Shown here piece by piece: positions 11,465 to 21,559 of a DNA stretch of 64,000 nucleotides. Each line of letters begins with the position of its first letter. The stretch's first letter is position 1. This DNA is from Nepenthes gracilis (Eukaryota > Streptophyta > Magnoliopsida > Caryophyllales > Nepenthaceae): the NCBI GenBank assembly GCA_033239525.1, contig BSYO01000006.1:16020175-16084174 (forward strand), written 5' to 3'. A program made the position numbers and the translations under genes. Under the pieces are notes generated by a model that did not search any database, was not told where the DNA came from, and saw only the letters and a list, made by a program, of their open reading frames with translations.

Positions 11465-11795
11465 GCCTGGGCAGGTGGCTGTGTTAGCCAACCTGGTGGC
11501 GTTGCCCAGTGACAACTTGGACAGCCAGCGTTAGAGAAGGAACGCTTGTCGTTATTGCTTAATCACACTATCCTTTCGTCGAGAAGGTTAGTGCGTGAGG
11601 TAGCCAACCTGGTTGGCTTGCTGCCTAAGGAGTAAGATCCTTAAGCCAGGTAGGCGGTTGTAATAATCAGCCTGGTGGCGCTGTGCAAGTGAAGACTTGA
11701 GCTGCCAATGTTGGAGAAGAAGTGTTTCTCCCTTCGACCGTCGTTGGTGACCGGGACGTTCTTGCTCCCGAAAGGAGGTCGTCGCGTGTGCCATA
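11400..11795. repeat. Direct duplication of about 190 bp
   Basis: AGCCAACCTGGTTGGC, TAAGTCCTTAAGCC(TGG/AGG), GGTGGCG and TTGGAGAAG(AA) recur in the same order at 11400-11590 and 11600-11790. It overlaps the 3' end of the antisense gene. Confidence 0.7.
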
Positions 11796-11814
11796 CTTGC
11801 CCCCTAAGGTTTTT

Positions 11815-12062
11815 ATACCGCTATGGGCCACTTGGATGACCAAGGTTTCAGACCGCTCATGGGCCACCTGGATGACCAGGGTTTAAGATCGCTTATGGGC
11901 TACTTGGATGACCAAGGTTTTAGACCGTTATGGGCCACCTGGATGACCAGGGTTTCAGACCGCTCATGGGCCACCCAGATGACTAGAGTTTAAGACCACT
12001 TATGGGCCACCTAGATGACCAGATTTCAGACCACTTTTTGGGCCACCTAGATGACTAGGGTT
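11815..12062. repeat. Minisatellite, unit about 42 bp, about six copies
   Basis: Unit of the form CCGCT(C)ATGGGCCACCTGGATGACCAGGGTTTNAGA. Two alternating variants (GGTTTCAGA and GGTTTAAGA) suggest an 84-bp higher-order unit. It lies between the antisense ORF and pol of B. Confidence 0.9.
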
Positions 12063-12248
12063 TAACGAGAGGGTGAAGACCCTCCCGACTTAGGGACAGT
12101 CTAGGTCGGGTAAACCTGTAAGGCAAACACAGTTCATATATGCAAGACCTAAGATCCTATATGGTAAGTAAACATTTTATTTTACTCAATTTACACAATC
12201 ATGCGAATGAATGCACATAGACGGGCTAGTACATACCTGGGCCTCTTA
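12063..12248. other. Spacer between minisatellite and end of pol in B
   Basis: Non-coding. It contains CTTAGGGACAGTCTAGG near 12090, shared with H (2577-2596) and F (46252). I see nothing else in it. Confidence 0.6.
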
Positions 12249-13500
12249 TTAGAAGTAACGCTTTAGGTGGGTTGCGTTCCACATTCGTGGGACCAACTTT
12301 CCGTCCTGGTTTCGGAGTTTGTATGCTCCGTTGCGCAGGACGGCGGAGACATGAAAGGTCCCTCCCAGTTGGGAGAAAGCTTGTTTCAGCTGACCAGCTT
12401 GCCTGTGGCTTCAATGCCTCGTAGGACCAAGTCCCCAACGTCGAATTGTTTGGCTTTCACCTTTCTCTTGTAGTACCGGGCAACTCGGTGTTGATATACT
12501 GCTGTCCATATTCTGGCGGCGTCGTGGGCTTCTTCTAGCAAGTCCAAGTGCTCCCTGATTTTCTGGGAGTTGGTCAGTGGGTCGAAGGACTCCACCCTGA
12601 GACTTAGAAGCTCGATTTTGACTGGGATTATCGCTTCAGTCCTATAACAGAGGCTGAAGGGCGTCTCGTGTGTTGGTTCTTTTGGGGTTGTACGATAAGA
12701 CCAAAGGACGGATGGTAGCTCGTCAGCTCAGGAGCTCCCGGCGTCCTCCAGCTTAGTCTTTAACCCGTGGAGTAGCGTACGGCTTGTGACCTCCACCTGC
12801 CCGTTGGCCTGGGGGTATGCCACCGAAGTGTGGACCAGCTTGATCCCAAGGCTGATGCAATACTTGGTGAAGCGTTTCCCCGAGAATTGGGTGCCGTTGT
12901 CAGTCACCACAACCTCTGGGATGCCAAACCTGCAGACAATGCTTTGGCGAAGGAACTCCAGAGCATTGTGTTCTGTGATCTTTGCAAGCGAGGCTGCCTC
13001 GACCCATTTAGTGAAGTAGTTGATACCCGCTATGATAAACTTCCTTTGCCCCGTGGCAACGGGAAATGGGCCGAGGATGTCGACCCCCCATTACGCGAAG
13101 GGCCACGGAGCCTAAAGTGACTTCAGGTCAGCGGACGGCTGGTGGTGAAGGTTGCCGTGAAGCTGGCAGCTTTCACACTTCTTCACAAACTCAAGCGCGT
13201 CCTTTTTCATCGAGGGCCAATAGTAGCCCTGTCGCATGATTTTGAAGGCTAGGTTTTTCCCGCCTACGTGTGATCCACAGATCCCGAGGTGAACTTCGCC
13301 TAGCGCGTAGTCAGCCTCCTCGGGAGTTAGACAGCGAGATACGGAGTCGAGTATCCGTGGCGATACAGTCGCCCATCGACTACCGTGTACCAACCGGCTG
13401 TCTTTTTAATTTGCTTGGCCTTTTCGGCGTCCTCTGGGAGTGATCCGTCGGCTAAGTATCTAAAGTAGGGCGTCATCCAGTTTTCCGTCTCAAAAATCAC
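12249..13500 (-). pseudogene. Integrase of element B
   Basis: The zinc-binding domain is complete at about 13320-13180: HLGICGSH, then CESCQLHG. The catalytic core shows D in WGVDILGPFP (about 13090), D in VTDNGTQF (about 12905) and E in ANGQVEVTSRTLLHGL (about 12800), so the DDE triad is present. The C-terminal domain has FDVGDLVLR and SPNWEGPF. Just after WEGPF one base is missing, so the true end (VSAVLRNGAY to WNATHLKRYF, stop at 12249) lies in another frame. A TGA near 12727 and the frameshift make it inactive as it stands. Normal role: insertion of the element cDNA. Confidence 0.85.
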
Positions 13501-14330
13501 TGACCTCTCCTGTTTCTCTATGTTCAGGATCTCACGGGATCTCTCGCATGTCCCTCGAATATCCGGTCCCGCCTCCAGGTTCTCGAGGAACGCGCGCCTA
13601 GCAACTCTAATGGCAAGCCATTGCCTTTGCCGTATCTTCCAAGGAAGGGTTTTTACCTCAAGCTCCGAGAACGATGTGGACCGCCAACCTCTCGCGTAGC
13701 ACTCTTGCCAACCGCAAGCCAGCTCGGTTGTTGGTCGAAAGTCAAGTTCCCAAATACTTGATAACCCACTTCACTAACGGTCCGAAGCCACGTGAGTGTC
13801 CATTCAGGATTTTGGGTATGCTGTTCCTGGATTGGGGTCGGGTCTCGACGATGAAGACCACTATGCGATGGGCTTAAATTTGATGTCGCTCTTAAACCTT
13901 TTCACGGAGTATGCCCTTCGAAAGATAAGTGCGATGCCATTTTTTCGGCGTTGCAGCAAATAAGCGATAGCGAATTTCGGTCGGTCAATGTTTTGCTTAC
14001 ATAGTAGACCGGGCTCTCGGATATCGGATTCTTGGCGCACAAGGACGAAGGCGAGGATACATCCGAGCACGCTGTAAAGGTACAGCTCTCTCCATCTTTG
14101 GGTGACGCTAGCAACGGGGCTGTCCAGATACTACTTGATTCATCGGGCGGATCGCGATCCGCCCACCGAAATCCGTTGAATTTTGTCTCTCGGACTTCAC
14201 GAAGGGCGGGACAAAGCAGCCAGCCGCCCAGTCAATCGCTGGACGTCTTTTACGTTTCGTGGGGAGCCATATCAGCCAGGGACCTTAATCTTCTCTCGGT
14301 TTGCCTCGATCCCCCGTTGGGAGACAATGA
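13501..14330 (-). pseudogene. RNase H and linker region of element B
   Basis: This lies between RT and integrase. No long frame survives. Readable pieces include LARVLREGWRSTSFSELEVKTLP near 13720-13650, GPDIRGTCERSREILNIE near 13570-13520, and a segment near 13490-13380 (ENWMTPYFRYLADGSLPEDA, KTAGWYTVVDGRLYRHG) shared with H. The archaeal-type RNase H typical of Tat elements is better seen in H (26340-26100). Identification rests on position and on the copy in H. Confidence 0.6.
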
Positions 14331-15035
14331 AACCCAAAATTTCCCAGAGGTTACCCCGAAGATGCACTTAGCTAGATTTAATTTCATTTGGTGCTGGCGG
14401 AGTACCTCAAATAACTCTTCCAAGTCACATATGTGGTCGCCAGTGACCCTACTCTTGATGAGCATGTCGTCGACGTAGACCTCCATGTTACGACCAATAT
14501 GCTTTTCGAACATCTTGTTGACCAGCCGCTGGTAAGTTGCTCCAACGTTTTTCAGTCCGAAGGGCATTACCTTGTAGCAATAGGTGCCCTGGTTCGTCAT
14601 GAATAAGGTGTGCTCCTCGTCCTCCGGACTCATTCGAATCTGGTTGTAACCCGAATAGGCATCCATAAAGCTGAGGAGTTCATGCCTAGCCGTGGAGTCA
14701 ACCAGTAAGTCGATCCTGGGCAAGGAAAAACTGTCTTTCAGGCAGGCCTTATTGACGTCGGTAAAATCGACGCACATTCGCCATTTTCCGTCGCTCTTTT
14801 TAACCAGGACGACGTTTGAGAGCCAATCTGGGTACTGGACTTCTCTGATAAATTTAGCGTCCAGTAGTTTCTTCACCTCCTTTCGGATGGCGATTAGCTT
14901 TTCGACGGAGTGATTCCTCCGCTTCTGCCTGACCGACTTTCGATGATCAAGATCAAGGCCCAACTTGTGGACCACCACCTCAGTGAAAATTCCGGGCATG
15001 TCTGCGGGAGTCCAAGTAAAAAGGTCCTTGTTCTT
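14331..15035 (-). pseudogene. Reverse transcriptase of element B
   Basis: A nearly open frame gives KFIREVQYPDWLSNVVLVKKSDG, WRMCVDFTDVNKACLKDSF, LPRIDLLVDS, FMDAYSGYNQIRM, YCYKVMPFGLKNVGATYQRLV and VYVDDMLIKS. The catalytic YVDD is at 14477-14466, and all seven expected RT blocks are in order. The frame is lost near 14325 after SGKFW, where a one-base change separates it from IVSQRGIEANREKI. A TGA at 15036 separates it from protease in the same frame, at a codon that is probably a former CGA. The enzyme would copy element RNA to DNA in the virus-like particle. Confidence 0.9.
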
Positions 15036-15660
15036 TCATAGAAACGTGATCAATTCATCGCGTAGTTGCCCGGTGAGTGAGTCGCTAATCTGGACACACT
15101 TATCTGGTTCCCTCGGGTTCAGTGGGACCAGATCCGTGGCTTCGCCAGGCTGTGCCTGTTGGAGGGTTGCCTTGTCCCGATGGTCGAGTTCTCCAACTGT
15201 CTGAACACTGCAGCTTGGGGCAATTTGGGCCATGTAACAGGGTTGCCCAGTGACCTGGTCTCCCAGAACTTCTCCGATGCCGTAGGGCGTTGGAAATTTT
15301 ATTTTAAGGTGTGGAATTGATGTGAATGCCCCAAACGCTGTTATGCACGGCCTGCCTAGTATCGCGTTGTAAACAGAGGGCAGGTCAACCACTAGGAAGG
15401 TTACCATGCGACTTGCTGTTTTCGGATAGGTGCCTAGGGTGACTTCCAGTTGGACCGTCCCTTGGACGGGCACCGATTCGTTATCGAGGCCGTATGAAGG
15501 TCCTTCAGCAGGTTTTAGTTGATTCTTTTTTAGGCATAATTTAAAGAACGCGTCCAAGTAAAACAAGTCTTTAGAGCTACCATTTGCAATAAAGGCTCGT
15601 TTCAGCTGGTAGTATGAAGTAACATCTGAAACGAGTGCCGAGATTACAAGGGGGTCAGCA
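15036..15660 (-). pseudogene. Protease region of element B with altered active site
   Basis: Frame from about 15660: DPLVISALVSDVTSYYQLKRAF, then IANGSSKDLFYLDAFFKL, and farther on LGTYPKTASRMVTFLVVD and YNAILGRPCITAFGA, the usual second half of a plant Ty3 retropepsin (NAILGRP). The residue where the catalytic Asp belongs, before N-G-S-S, is Ala (codon 15585-15587). G has VDN and H has IDN at this place. The protease would therefore not cleave Gag-Pol. It is joined in frame to RT apart from the TGA at 15036. Confidence 0.8.
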
Positions 15661-17381
15661 TGGGGGAGATTACATAGTTTGAGTCACAATCACTGAAGGT
15701 AATAGTGTTGTCTACTGTGCGCGGCTTCTTCCTCCCAGTCTGCTGCTCCTTGCTGTCTGCCGGGCTCCTGGGAGGTCGGGTGGTGACCATGTTAACCACT
15801 CAAACAGCAATCCTGTTCCTGGGAGGCGTCTGCTCCTGCCCCTCTTCATCAACCGCCCTCGAGTTCTGTCCTGGTCCCTTGACGAATCGGGTGAGGTGTC
15901 CTCTGCGAATCAGGTTCTCGATTTCCCTCTGCAGCGTTTTACAATCTTCGATTGAGTGGCCAGCAGAGCGATGGAAGTCGTAGTACTTGGACTGGTTTCC
16001 AGAGTCTTTCTTCAGCGTTTTTGGCCACTTCAAAAACTTTTCTCCGCGGATCTGTATTAGGACGTTGGAGCACGTGTCTGTCAGAGGCGTAAAACTGGTG
16101 GGCCCATAATCTTTGCGTTCTGGGGGCCCAATCCGGCGCTGCTTCTGGCAAAAATGTTCTCCGCCACTGTATTTTGTTTTCCCTTCACCAGGGAACGGCC
16201 GAGGCTGATTCGCCCTCTCAGGACGTTTTGCCTCGTTGGCCTCTTCTGCTGCTGCGTAGGCCCTGGTGATGGATTCCGCCTCGCGGAAAGTTTGAGAATT
16301 TTTGTGGGCCAGGTGTTTGAAGAAGTCATCGAAAGTAAGTGCTGAGATGAAACTGCCCAGTTTCATCTCCTCTGTGATCTTGGGAATCCTTCTGGCCTCA
16401 GCCACGAAGCGATCCAGGAAGCGCCATGGGTTCTCTCCCGGTTTCTGCTTTATGTGGGAGAGATGCCACGGCTGCTTCTCTTCCCGTCGGCTCGAAGCGT
16501 ATTGAGCCAGGAAGAGATCCGTGAGTTCACGAAAACTGCTGACAGTGCCTAAAGGGAGATGGTGAAACCAGATTCTGGCGTCTCCCTTCAGCGTGAGCGG
16601 GAAGCAGTGACACATCGCTGAGTCTTCTAGTCCTTATAGACTTAGATGGGTGTGGAAGTGATCCAGGTGGTCAACCGGATCACTGCCCCCATCGTATAAG
16701 TCAAGGGACGGTATTTTAAACTTGGATGGCAGTGGACGGCTCAAGATTTCTGCAGTGAAAGGAGATCTGTCCAAGTCGATGGCGCGCTCATCATTCTGGA
16801 ACACGTGGTTCCAGATTTGGCCCACTTACGGATCGGCACGAGTGGCGTTTGCTGATCGCTTGGAGTTGAGAAAATTCCTCAACTCCGTCTTGTCCCCGGC
16901 GGGTTCAGCAGCTGGTCGGCTGCTGCCTCCTGTGGATCTGGCAGTCCTGGAGGCTCACTCTTGGACTGCGTGGTGGTCTTCCGCCCGAGAGTATTGAGGA
17001 TTTCTTCTTTCTGGGCTCTCTGTCGGAGACATACTTCCGGAGTGCTCCATTGGCCTATTCTGGCCAGGAACGCGGAGGACGCTGGAGCCGGATTGTTTCC
17101 AGTCTTTTTGGGCCTCTTGGCCGGCTTCTTCTTCCTCTGGCCACCTTTTTTGGTAGCAGGAGCGGGAACGGCAGCTGGTGGAGCCGCTTGTTGTTGTTGC
17201 TCTTTACGCGCAGCAGCGATTGGAGCAGGATTGTTGGCTCGCATCTGCTCCACCGATTCTTTGAGTAAGGTGGTGGAACTCCGCCTGTGGCCCCGTTGAC
17301 CAGGACGTCAGCATCATGGTCCTGGTCGGGGTTAGCAGTGTCTCTAGCGGGATTGCTAGCCTGAGCCCTTGTGTTCACCAT
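15661..17381 (-). pseudogene. Gag of element B
   Basis: It starts MVNTRAQASNPARDTANPDQ at 17381, 60 nt after the primer site. The N-terminal third is shifted between frames near 17290. The capsid part reads FTAEILSRPLPSKFKIPSLD, YDGGSDPVDHLDHFHTHLSL, a stop at 16634-16636, then GLEDSAMCHCFPLTLKGDA and FFKHLAHKNSQTFREAES. In G the stop position is CAA (SLQGLDEM), so a C-to-T change made the stop. The zinc-knuckle-like segment KYYDFHRSAGHSIEDCKTLQ has Tyr in place of its first Cys. A TGA follows near 15802, and a short C run near 15662-15666 (minus strand) is where the frame passes to that of protease. Gag would package element RNA. Confidence 0.85.
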
Positions 17382-17440
17382 TGTTGAAGCAGAAGGTGAC
17401 AAAGAGCTTGAGCAGATTTTAGTGGTAGGCTTTTCGTAAG

Positions 17441-17462
17441 CGGTTCCCACAGACGGCGCCAA
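17441..17462 (-). promoter_or_regulatory. Primer-binding site of element B
   Basis: The minus strand reads TTGGCGCCGTCTGTGGGAAC directly after the 5' LTR. TGGCGCCGT is complementary to a tRNA 3' end ACGGCGCCA, as in plant tRNA-Asp. The rest does not follow that tRNA closely, so the primer is uncertain. Decayed versions occur in H (30261-30240) and G (59273-59294). Confidence 0.8.
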
Positions 17463-18612
17463 TGATGCGTACCTAGATCCGACTTCGACCAGATTCGGAT
17501 TCTCTTGGATGGATCGAACCGGCTCCGTTCACTGAGTAAGAATCCTGCACACCACTAAAATGAACAAGAGGTCAGCGTTAACAGCGGGATATAATCCCAC
17601 CAAAATACTCCGACGCTAAGTCAGTAAAACAGTCTTCAAAGGAAGAAATTTAAAATGTGTGAGAGTAATAGGAGAGGGGAAGAGAGTGTTTTGTTCCAGA
17701 TGTTAGAGAGACGCAGGACCTTTCTCATATCTGGATGGTGGGAACGCAGAGAACGGCTGTAGAGACTCGTTCGTTGCCTTGGAGTTTGATCGTGTCTGAG
17801 AGTTTGGCTGCCAGGAGTCAGGCTTGTTTCTCAGAGCACTTAGGGTTTTCTGTGTGAGTGAATGTCGGACTCCCAGAATGAGGATTCTAGGGTTTATTTT
17901 ATGGCTGGGAGACTGACCATCCTCCTTTGGAAGGCGTGATCCCTCCTGTCTCTACCTTGGCTGGCTTGCCTTCTAGAGTAGATGCTAGTTGCCAAGGTGG
18001 GCGTGATCCTTTCCTTCTGAGGAGGCCAACAGATTTCCAAACGAACGTTCTTCCTTTTCAGTATATGGCCGTTGGGCTGCCTTGGCAGTCAAGGAATCGG
18101 AAAGATCTGACGCCTTCCTTATTTGAAGGGCGCTAATCTTGCCAATATCCTTTCTGGTGTAAATTGAGATCGTAGAAGATGCTTGGAAAACTGTAGTTGG
18201 CTGTCTGATGAGTAGTCGGCCCAAACGGAGCAGGCCCATTGCTGTAGAGAGGCATCATTTGGGCCTAATGTATAGGGCGCAGACGGTCAACGTCTGAGTT
18301 GACCGTCAGCGTGTTGGCCGCCTTCGTGGAGAACGAAGGGAGAATAGCCGGTGATCAACTGATGAGCTGTGGACCAGAATGGAATAGACTCATCACTGTA
18401 GCAAAGCCTCTAAAGGCCCAATCAAGTTGGTCAACATTAAGTTGACCATTTGTGAGCAAGTTGGCCGCCAAGACGGTCAACTCCGGTTGACCGTGTTGGG
18501 CTTTTCAATTCCTGGGCCCGTCTCCTTATTGGGCCGTTAAAAATGTTGACTGGCCTTCTTGGAGCTTCCGTTGACCTTTTTCTGGGCCAGCCTATTATTG
18601 GTGTACTCATCA
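17463..18612 (-). repeat. 5' LTR of element B
   Basis: On the plus strand it runs TGATGCGTACC...GGTGTACTCATCA. It drives transcription of gag-pol on the minus strand. TAAAT (18613-18617) follows it. Confidence 0.95.
17893..17902 (-). promoter_or_regulatory. TATA-like box in the 5' LTR of B
   Basis: ATAAAATAAA on the minus strand, followed about 30 nt on by a plausible start region and a CCCTAA-containing leader. It is conserved in the other LTR (8429-8438). Confidence 0.45.
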
Positions 18613-18617
18613 TAAAT

Positions 18618-18905
18618 AAAAAATAATAAATAAAAATAAAAAATAATTATTAAAAAAATATATATATTAATATAATATTAATATCTAATAATAATAAGTA
18701 AATAATAATAATAATGATAATAGTAATAAATATAAATATAAATATAACGAAGGAAAGGAAAGAAAATGGGGAGGAGAGGAAAGAAAAGAAAAGGGAAAAG
18801 AAAAAGGAAAGAAAAGAAGAAGAAATGGCAGGAAGGGAGAAAGGAAAGAAGAAAGTAAAGGAGGAGGGTAGAGAGAGAGGGAGAACGGGTGGTGAGAAGG
18901 AAGGA
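18618..18905. repeat. AT-rich stretch and purine tract in solo LTR S
   Basis: 18618-18748 is AT-rich (ATAAATATAAATATAA). 18740-18905 on the plus strand is almost all A and G (GGAAAGGAAAGAAAATGGGG type). Reading frames here are low-complexity and not genes. Confidence 0.8.
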
Positions 18906-18934
18906 GACGGACGCCCATAAAGAAACTCTGCGAA

Positions 18935-19165
18935 ACCCTAATTCGACTCCTTCATTATTTAAGAAGATGTTGGTGTGGGAAGAAGGGGGAGCCGCCGTCG
19001 TGAAACCCTAGTCATCCAGCTGTTGCCGTCACCACTGTCGCTCTAACTTCCGTCGTGAGTTGGGCTGAAGTCACCGCTTCTGCCATCAAGGTCGCTGTTG
19101 TTGGGTGGTATCGCCGTTGTGGTCGATTTGTGCCGCCGCTATCGTTGCCGGATGAAGAACTCAAA
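18935..19165 (+). other. Leader-like GC-rich segment in solo LTR S
   Basis: AAACCCTAATTCG, TATTTAAG at 18957, AAACCCTAGTC and then repeated GCCGCC/GTCGC-type triplets resemble a plant 5' leader and the start of a coding exon, but no supported frame follows. Comparable segments occur in the LTRs of A (25200-25740) and LTR1 (53030-53230). Confidence 0.4.
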
Positions 19166-19469
19166 ACTGAGGCAAGTAATCCTCTATTTTGCATGTAAAT
19201 TTCTATCTCGCAAATTGGAAATGGGAAGAAGAGAGCCTATGGCTCGAGAGGTGAAAGCCTTAAACTTTAGGGTTCTATGTTAAATCGGGAATTGATAATT
19301 TGTTTAGTGAAATTATAAAAAATTCGTCTTACCTAGTATACCTGCTGATTTTGGGATCAGCGCAAATTGGGAGAAATAGAGCTCCATGCTCTGTTTTCGC
19401 GTTTTGAACCCAGTTCTTGGATTCGAAAATGGCAAGAAATTGGCGCAGTGGTAGGAGGTGTATTTGAGC

Positions 19470-19873
19470 CGTATGGGTACTACGCGGTGTGCGTATATGT
19501 ACCTTGGCGTGGGTGTGTGTATACGGATGCGTGTATACGGCGCATAAAAATAGTATATATATATATATATATATTTTTATATGTGTGTGGCTGTGGAGGT
19601 GTACGAAAGCATAGGTTGTCATATGCATACGGGTGGCATACAAGGCATATGCATATGGGCGTGAGTATGAAGGCGCATATGGAGGTGTAGACGTATGTAT
19701 ATGCGTATGTTCCCATGTGAATACGGGTTTTTATGTATGTATACATGGGTTAACAAGTATGTATGTATGGGTTGACATGTATGTATATATGGGTTGGCAT
19801 GTATATACGGGTTGGTGGGTATGTTAGCCCTGTATACATGAGTATCAAAATGAATAAAGAAGTAAATGTATTA

Positions 19874-19904
<31 letters not shown>

Positions 19905-19910
19905 CTGTGC
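19470..19910. repeat. GTATATG-rich tandem repeats and (TA)n tracts in S
   Basis: (TA)n at about 19552-19574 and 19877-19904. At 19690-19830 imperfect units of about 28-30 bp (ATGTATGTATACATGGGTT, then TATGGGTTGACATGTATGTA). Overlapping frames on both strands arise from the repeat and are not genes. Confidence 0.75.
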
Positions 19911-20397
19911 ATGTGTATGTATATGAGAGTGAGGATGTGTTGGGTGAATGTGTATGCAATTTTGGGAAACATGGTCGGCAATTGTTGTGTGAGCGAGCGA
20001 GCAATGGTGTGACCGGCAGGTTTGTGCCACATTTTGTGCATAAAATAAAATAATCCTGAATATTGGCTGTGGTATTTTCATGGGTTTGTACATGTAATAA
20101 TGAAGGATTTGTCCCTATGTGTAGAGCTTGGAATTAGAATAAAATGGTTTATTAAGTAAATAATTAAAGCTCAGTCAACAGGTAATTATCCATGGATTAT
20201 CTTGATAAATTCTGGTAAATTATTTTTCGTTAATTTGTTGGCGTACGTATATTTATTAGCACTTTATGACTAAGTTGAGGATGGCGTATGAAAATACTAA
20301 GGTATCGAGTTGAATGGGAGACTACGGAATCTTAGTGTAGTCTATATTTTTTCGATACTGAATCCATATTCCGGAGGTTAAGGTCGTTGTTATTGAG

Positions 20398-20985
20398 AAG
20401 GGATACTTATAACTTGGTGACCATCGTAGAGAATGATTTCTAGGATATTATTGGCGAGGGGTATCGGAGATGGTATGAGCATACTACAAGTACAGCCTCC
20501 AAGAGGATTGTAGGGGTAGTGGGGATACCATGGATACCGGGATAACCTCGTGATACTCATTCAGCCGTCGGGGTGTAAATACGCGGCCTTTAGTTTACTA
20601 TGGTAGAATAAGGTCATGGGAGATTCTTATTATCTCGTACAGTAGTGACCTCAAATTGAGCTGATAATTAAATTCTTGTTATCTCGTAGAATTAGTTGAG
20701 AGTGATGCTTATAACCTAGTGAACATCGTAGAGGATGATATTTGGGATATCATTGGCGAGGGATATCGAAGATGGTATAAGGATGCTACGGGTACAGCTT
20801 TTGGGAGGACTGTAGGAGTAGTGGGGATACCATTGATACCAGATAACCTCGTGGGACTCACCCAACCGTCGGGAGCGTAAATACGCGACCTTTAGTTCAC
20901 TATGATAGAATAAGGTCCATAGAGACTTCTATCATTCATATAGTTGTGACATCGTATTGAACTGATGATCGGATTCAATGGAATC
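20398..20985. repeat. Tandem duplication of about 300 bp in solo LTR S
   Basis: 20398-20690 and about 20695-20985 share, in order, CATCGTAGAG(A/G)ATGAT, ATTGGCGAGG, GTAGTGGGGATACCAT, GATAACCTCGTG, CGTCGGG, GTAAATACGCG and CTATG(G/A)TAGAATAAGGTC. Similarity is roughly 80% by eye, so the duplication predates the S insertion or arose early. Confidence 0.85.
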
Positions 20986-21554
20986 CATATTGCTTCTTGA
21001 TATCCGGTTGTTCACATGACCTTCGGTTTGTAAACACGATATGTTATTGAGTCTCGGACAGTCATTGGTATATCACCTGTTATTACTAATTTTATTCATT
21101 GTTTGATCGTCGAGATACTTTATTGTACTCTTCTATTGTTGATTATTTTTATTTGTTGGGGCATTCGGCTCACTTTTGTGTTTTATTAATTCCAAAATAG
21201 ACAGGTTGACAACAGGATAAAAGAGATCGCGTGTTATTGTGTAGACTCCAAATAGAGGTAATCTCAGAGATCGAGGCTCCAGGATAGAGAGTTAAGGTTT
21301 TTGTTTGTTCTATTACTATTCAACGTTTATTAGATTCTTATTGTGAGGATTAATGTCTTGGATATCGATATTATTGAAATTATTTATTATTACTATTATG
21401 AATATCAAATTAATGATGCATTTATGATGTTCATTAATGATGTTTTAATGACGTTGAGTTCATTAATGACCTATAATTTACAATTTCGGATGATTCGAGA
21501 TTTTGATCGTGACGGTCCGGGTCGGGTTAGGGGATTCGAGATCAAGTTGTTACA

Positions 21555-21559
21555 GATTC
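21555..21559. repeat. Target-site duplication GATTC, right flank of solo LTR S
   Basis: Matches 7505-7509 exactly. The minus-strand RT of element A resumes immediately after it. Confidence 0.9.

Larger units (their letters stand above)
7996..18612 (-). mobile_element. Element B: nearly full-length Tat-type Ty3/gypsy retrotransposon with an antisense ORF
   Basis: 10,617 bp. On the minus strand: 5' LTR 18612-17463, primer site 17462-17441, gag from 17381, protease, RT with intact YVDD, RNase H, integrase ending at 12249, minisatellites, an opposite-strand gene (9760-11464), polypurine-like end and 3' LTR 9148-7996. LTR lengths are 1153 and 1150 bp, with about 5-7% difference in samples compared by eye. 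It is the youngest insertion in the nest, yet still carries several stops and frameshifts in gag-pol, so it is probably immobile unless helped in trans. Confidence 0.95.
7510..21554 (+). mobile_element. Solo LTR S (chromovirus-like, about 3.4 kb) inserted in A and split by B
   Basis: It starts TGTAATACTTCGAATAATTTT and ends AGATCAAGTTGTTACA, with GATTC on both sides. Removing element B (7996-18612) and one copy of its duplication leaves about 3423 bp with no gag, pol or second LTR. It is therefore a solo LTR left by recombination between two LTRs. Its interior has an AT-rich start, a purine tract (18740-18905), a CCCTAA/GCC-rich leader-like stretch (18935-19160), microsatellites and a 300-bp tandem duplication (20398-20985). 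Confidence 0.9.

Noticed and set aside
18685..18920. Long frames on both strands (Lys/Glu-rich and Leu/Ser/Pro-rich)
   Set aside because: They are produced by the purine tract in LTR S and have no protein complexity.
19329..20093. Several overlapping Tyr/His-rich frames
   Set aside because: They arise from (TA)n and GTATATG repeats on both strands.
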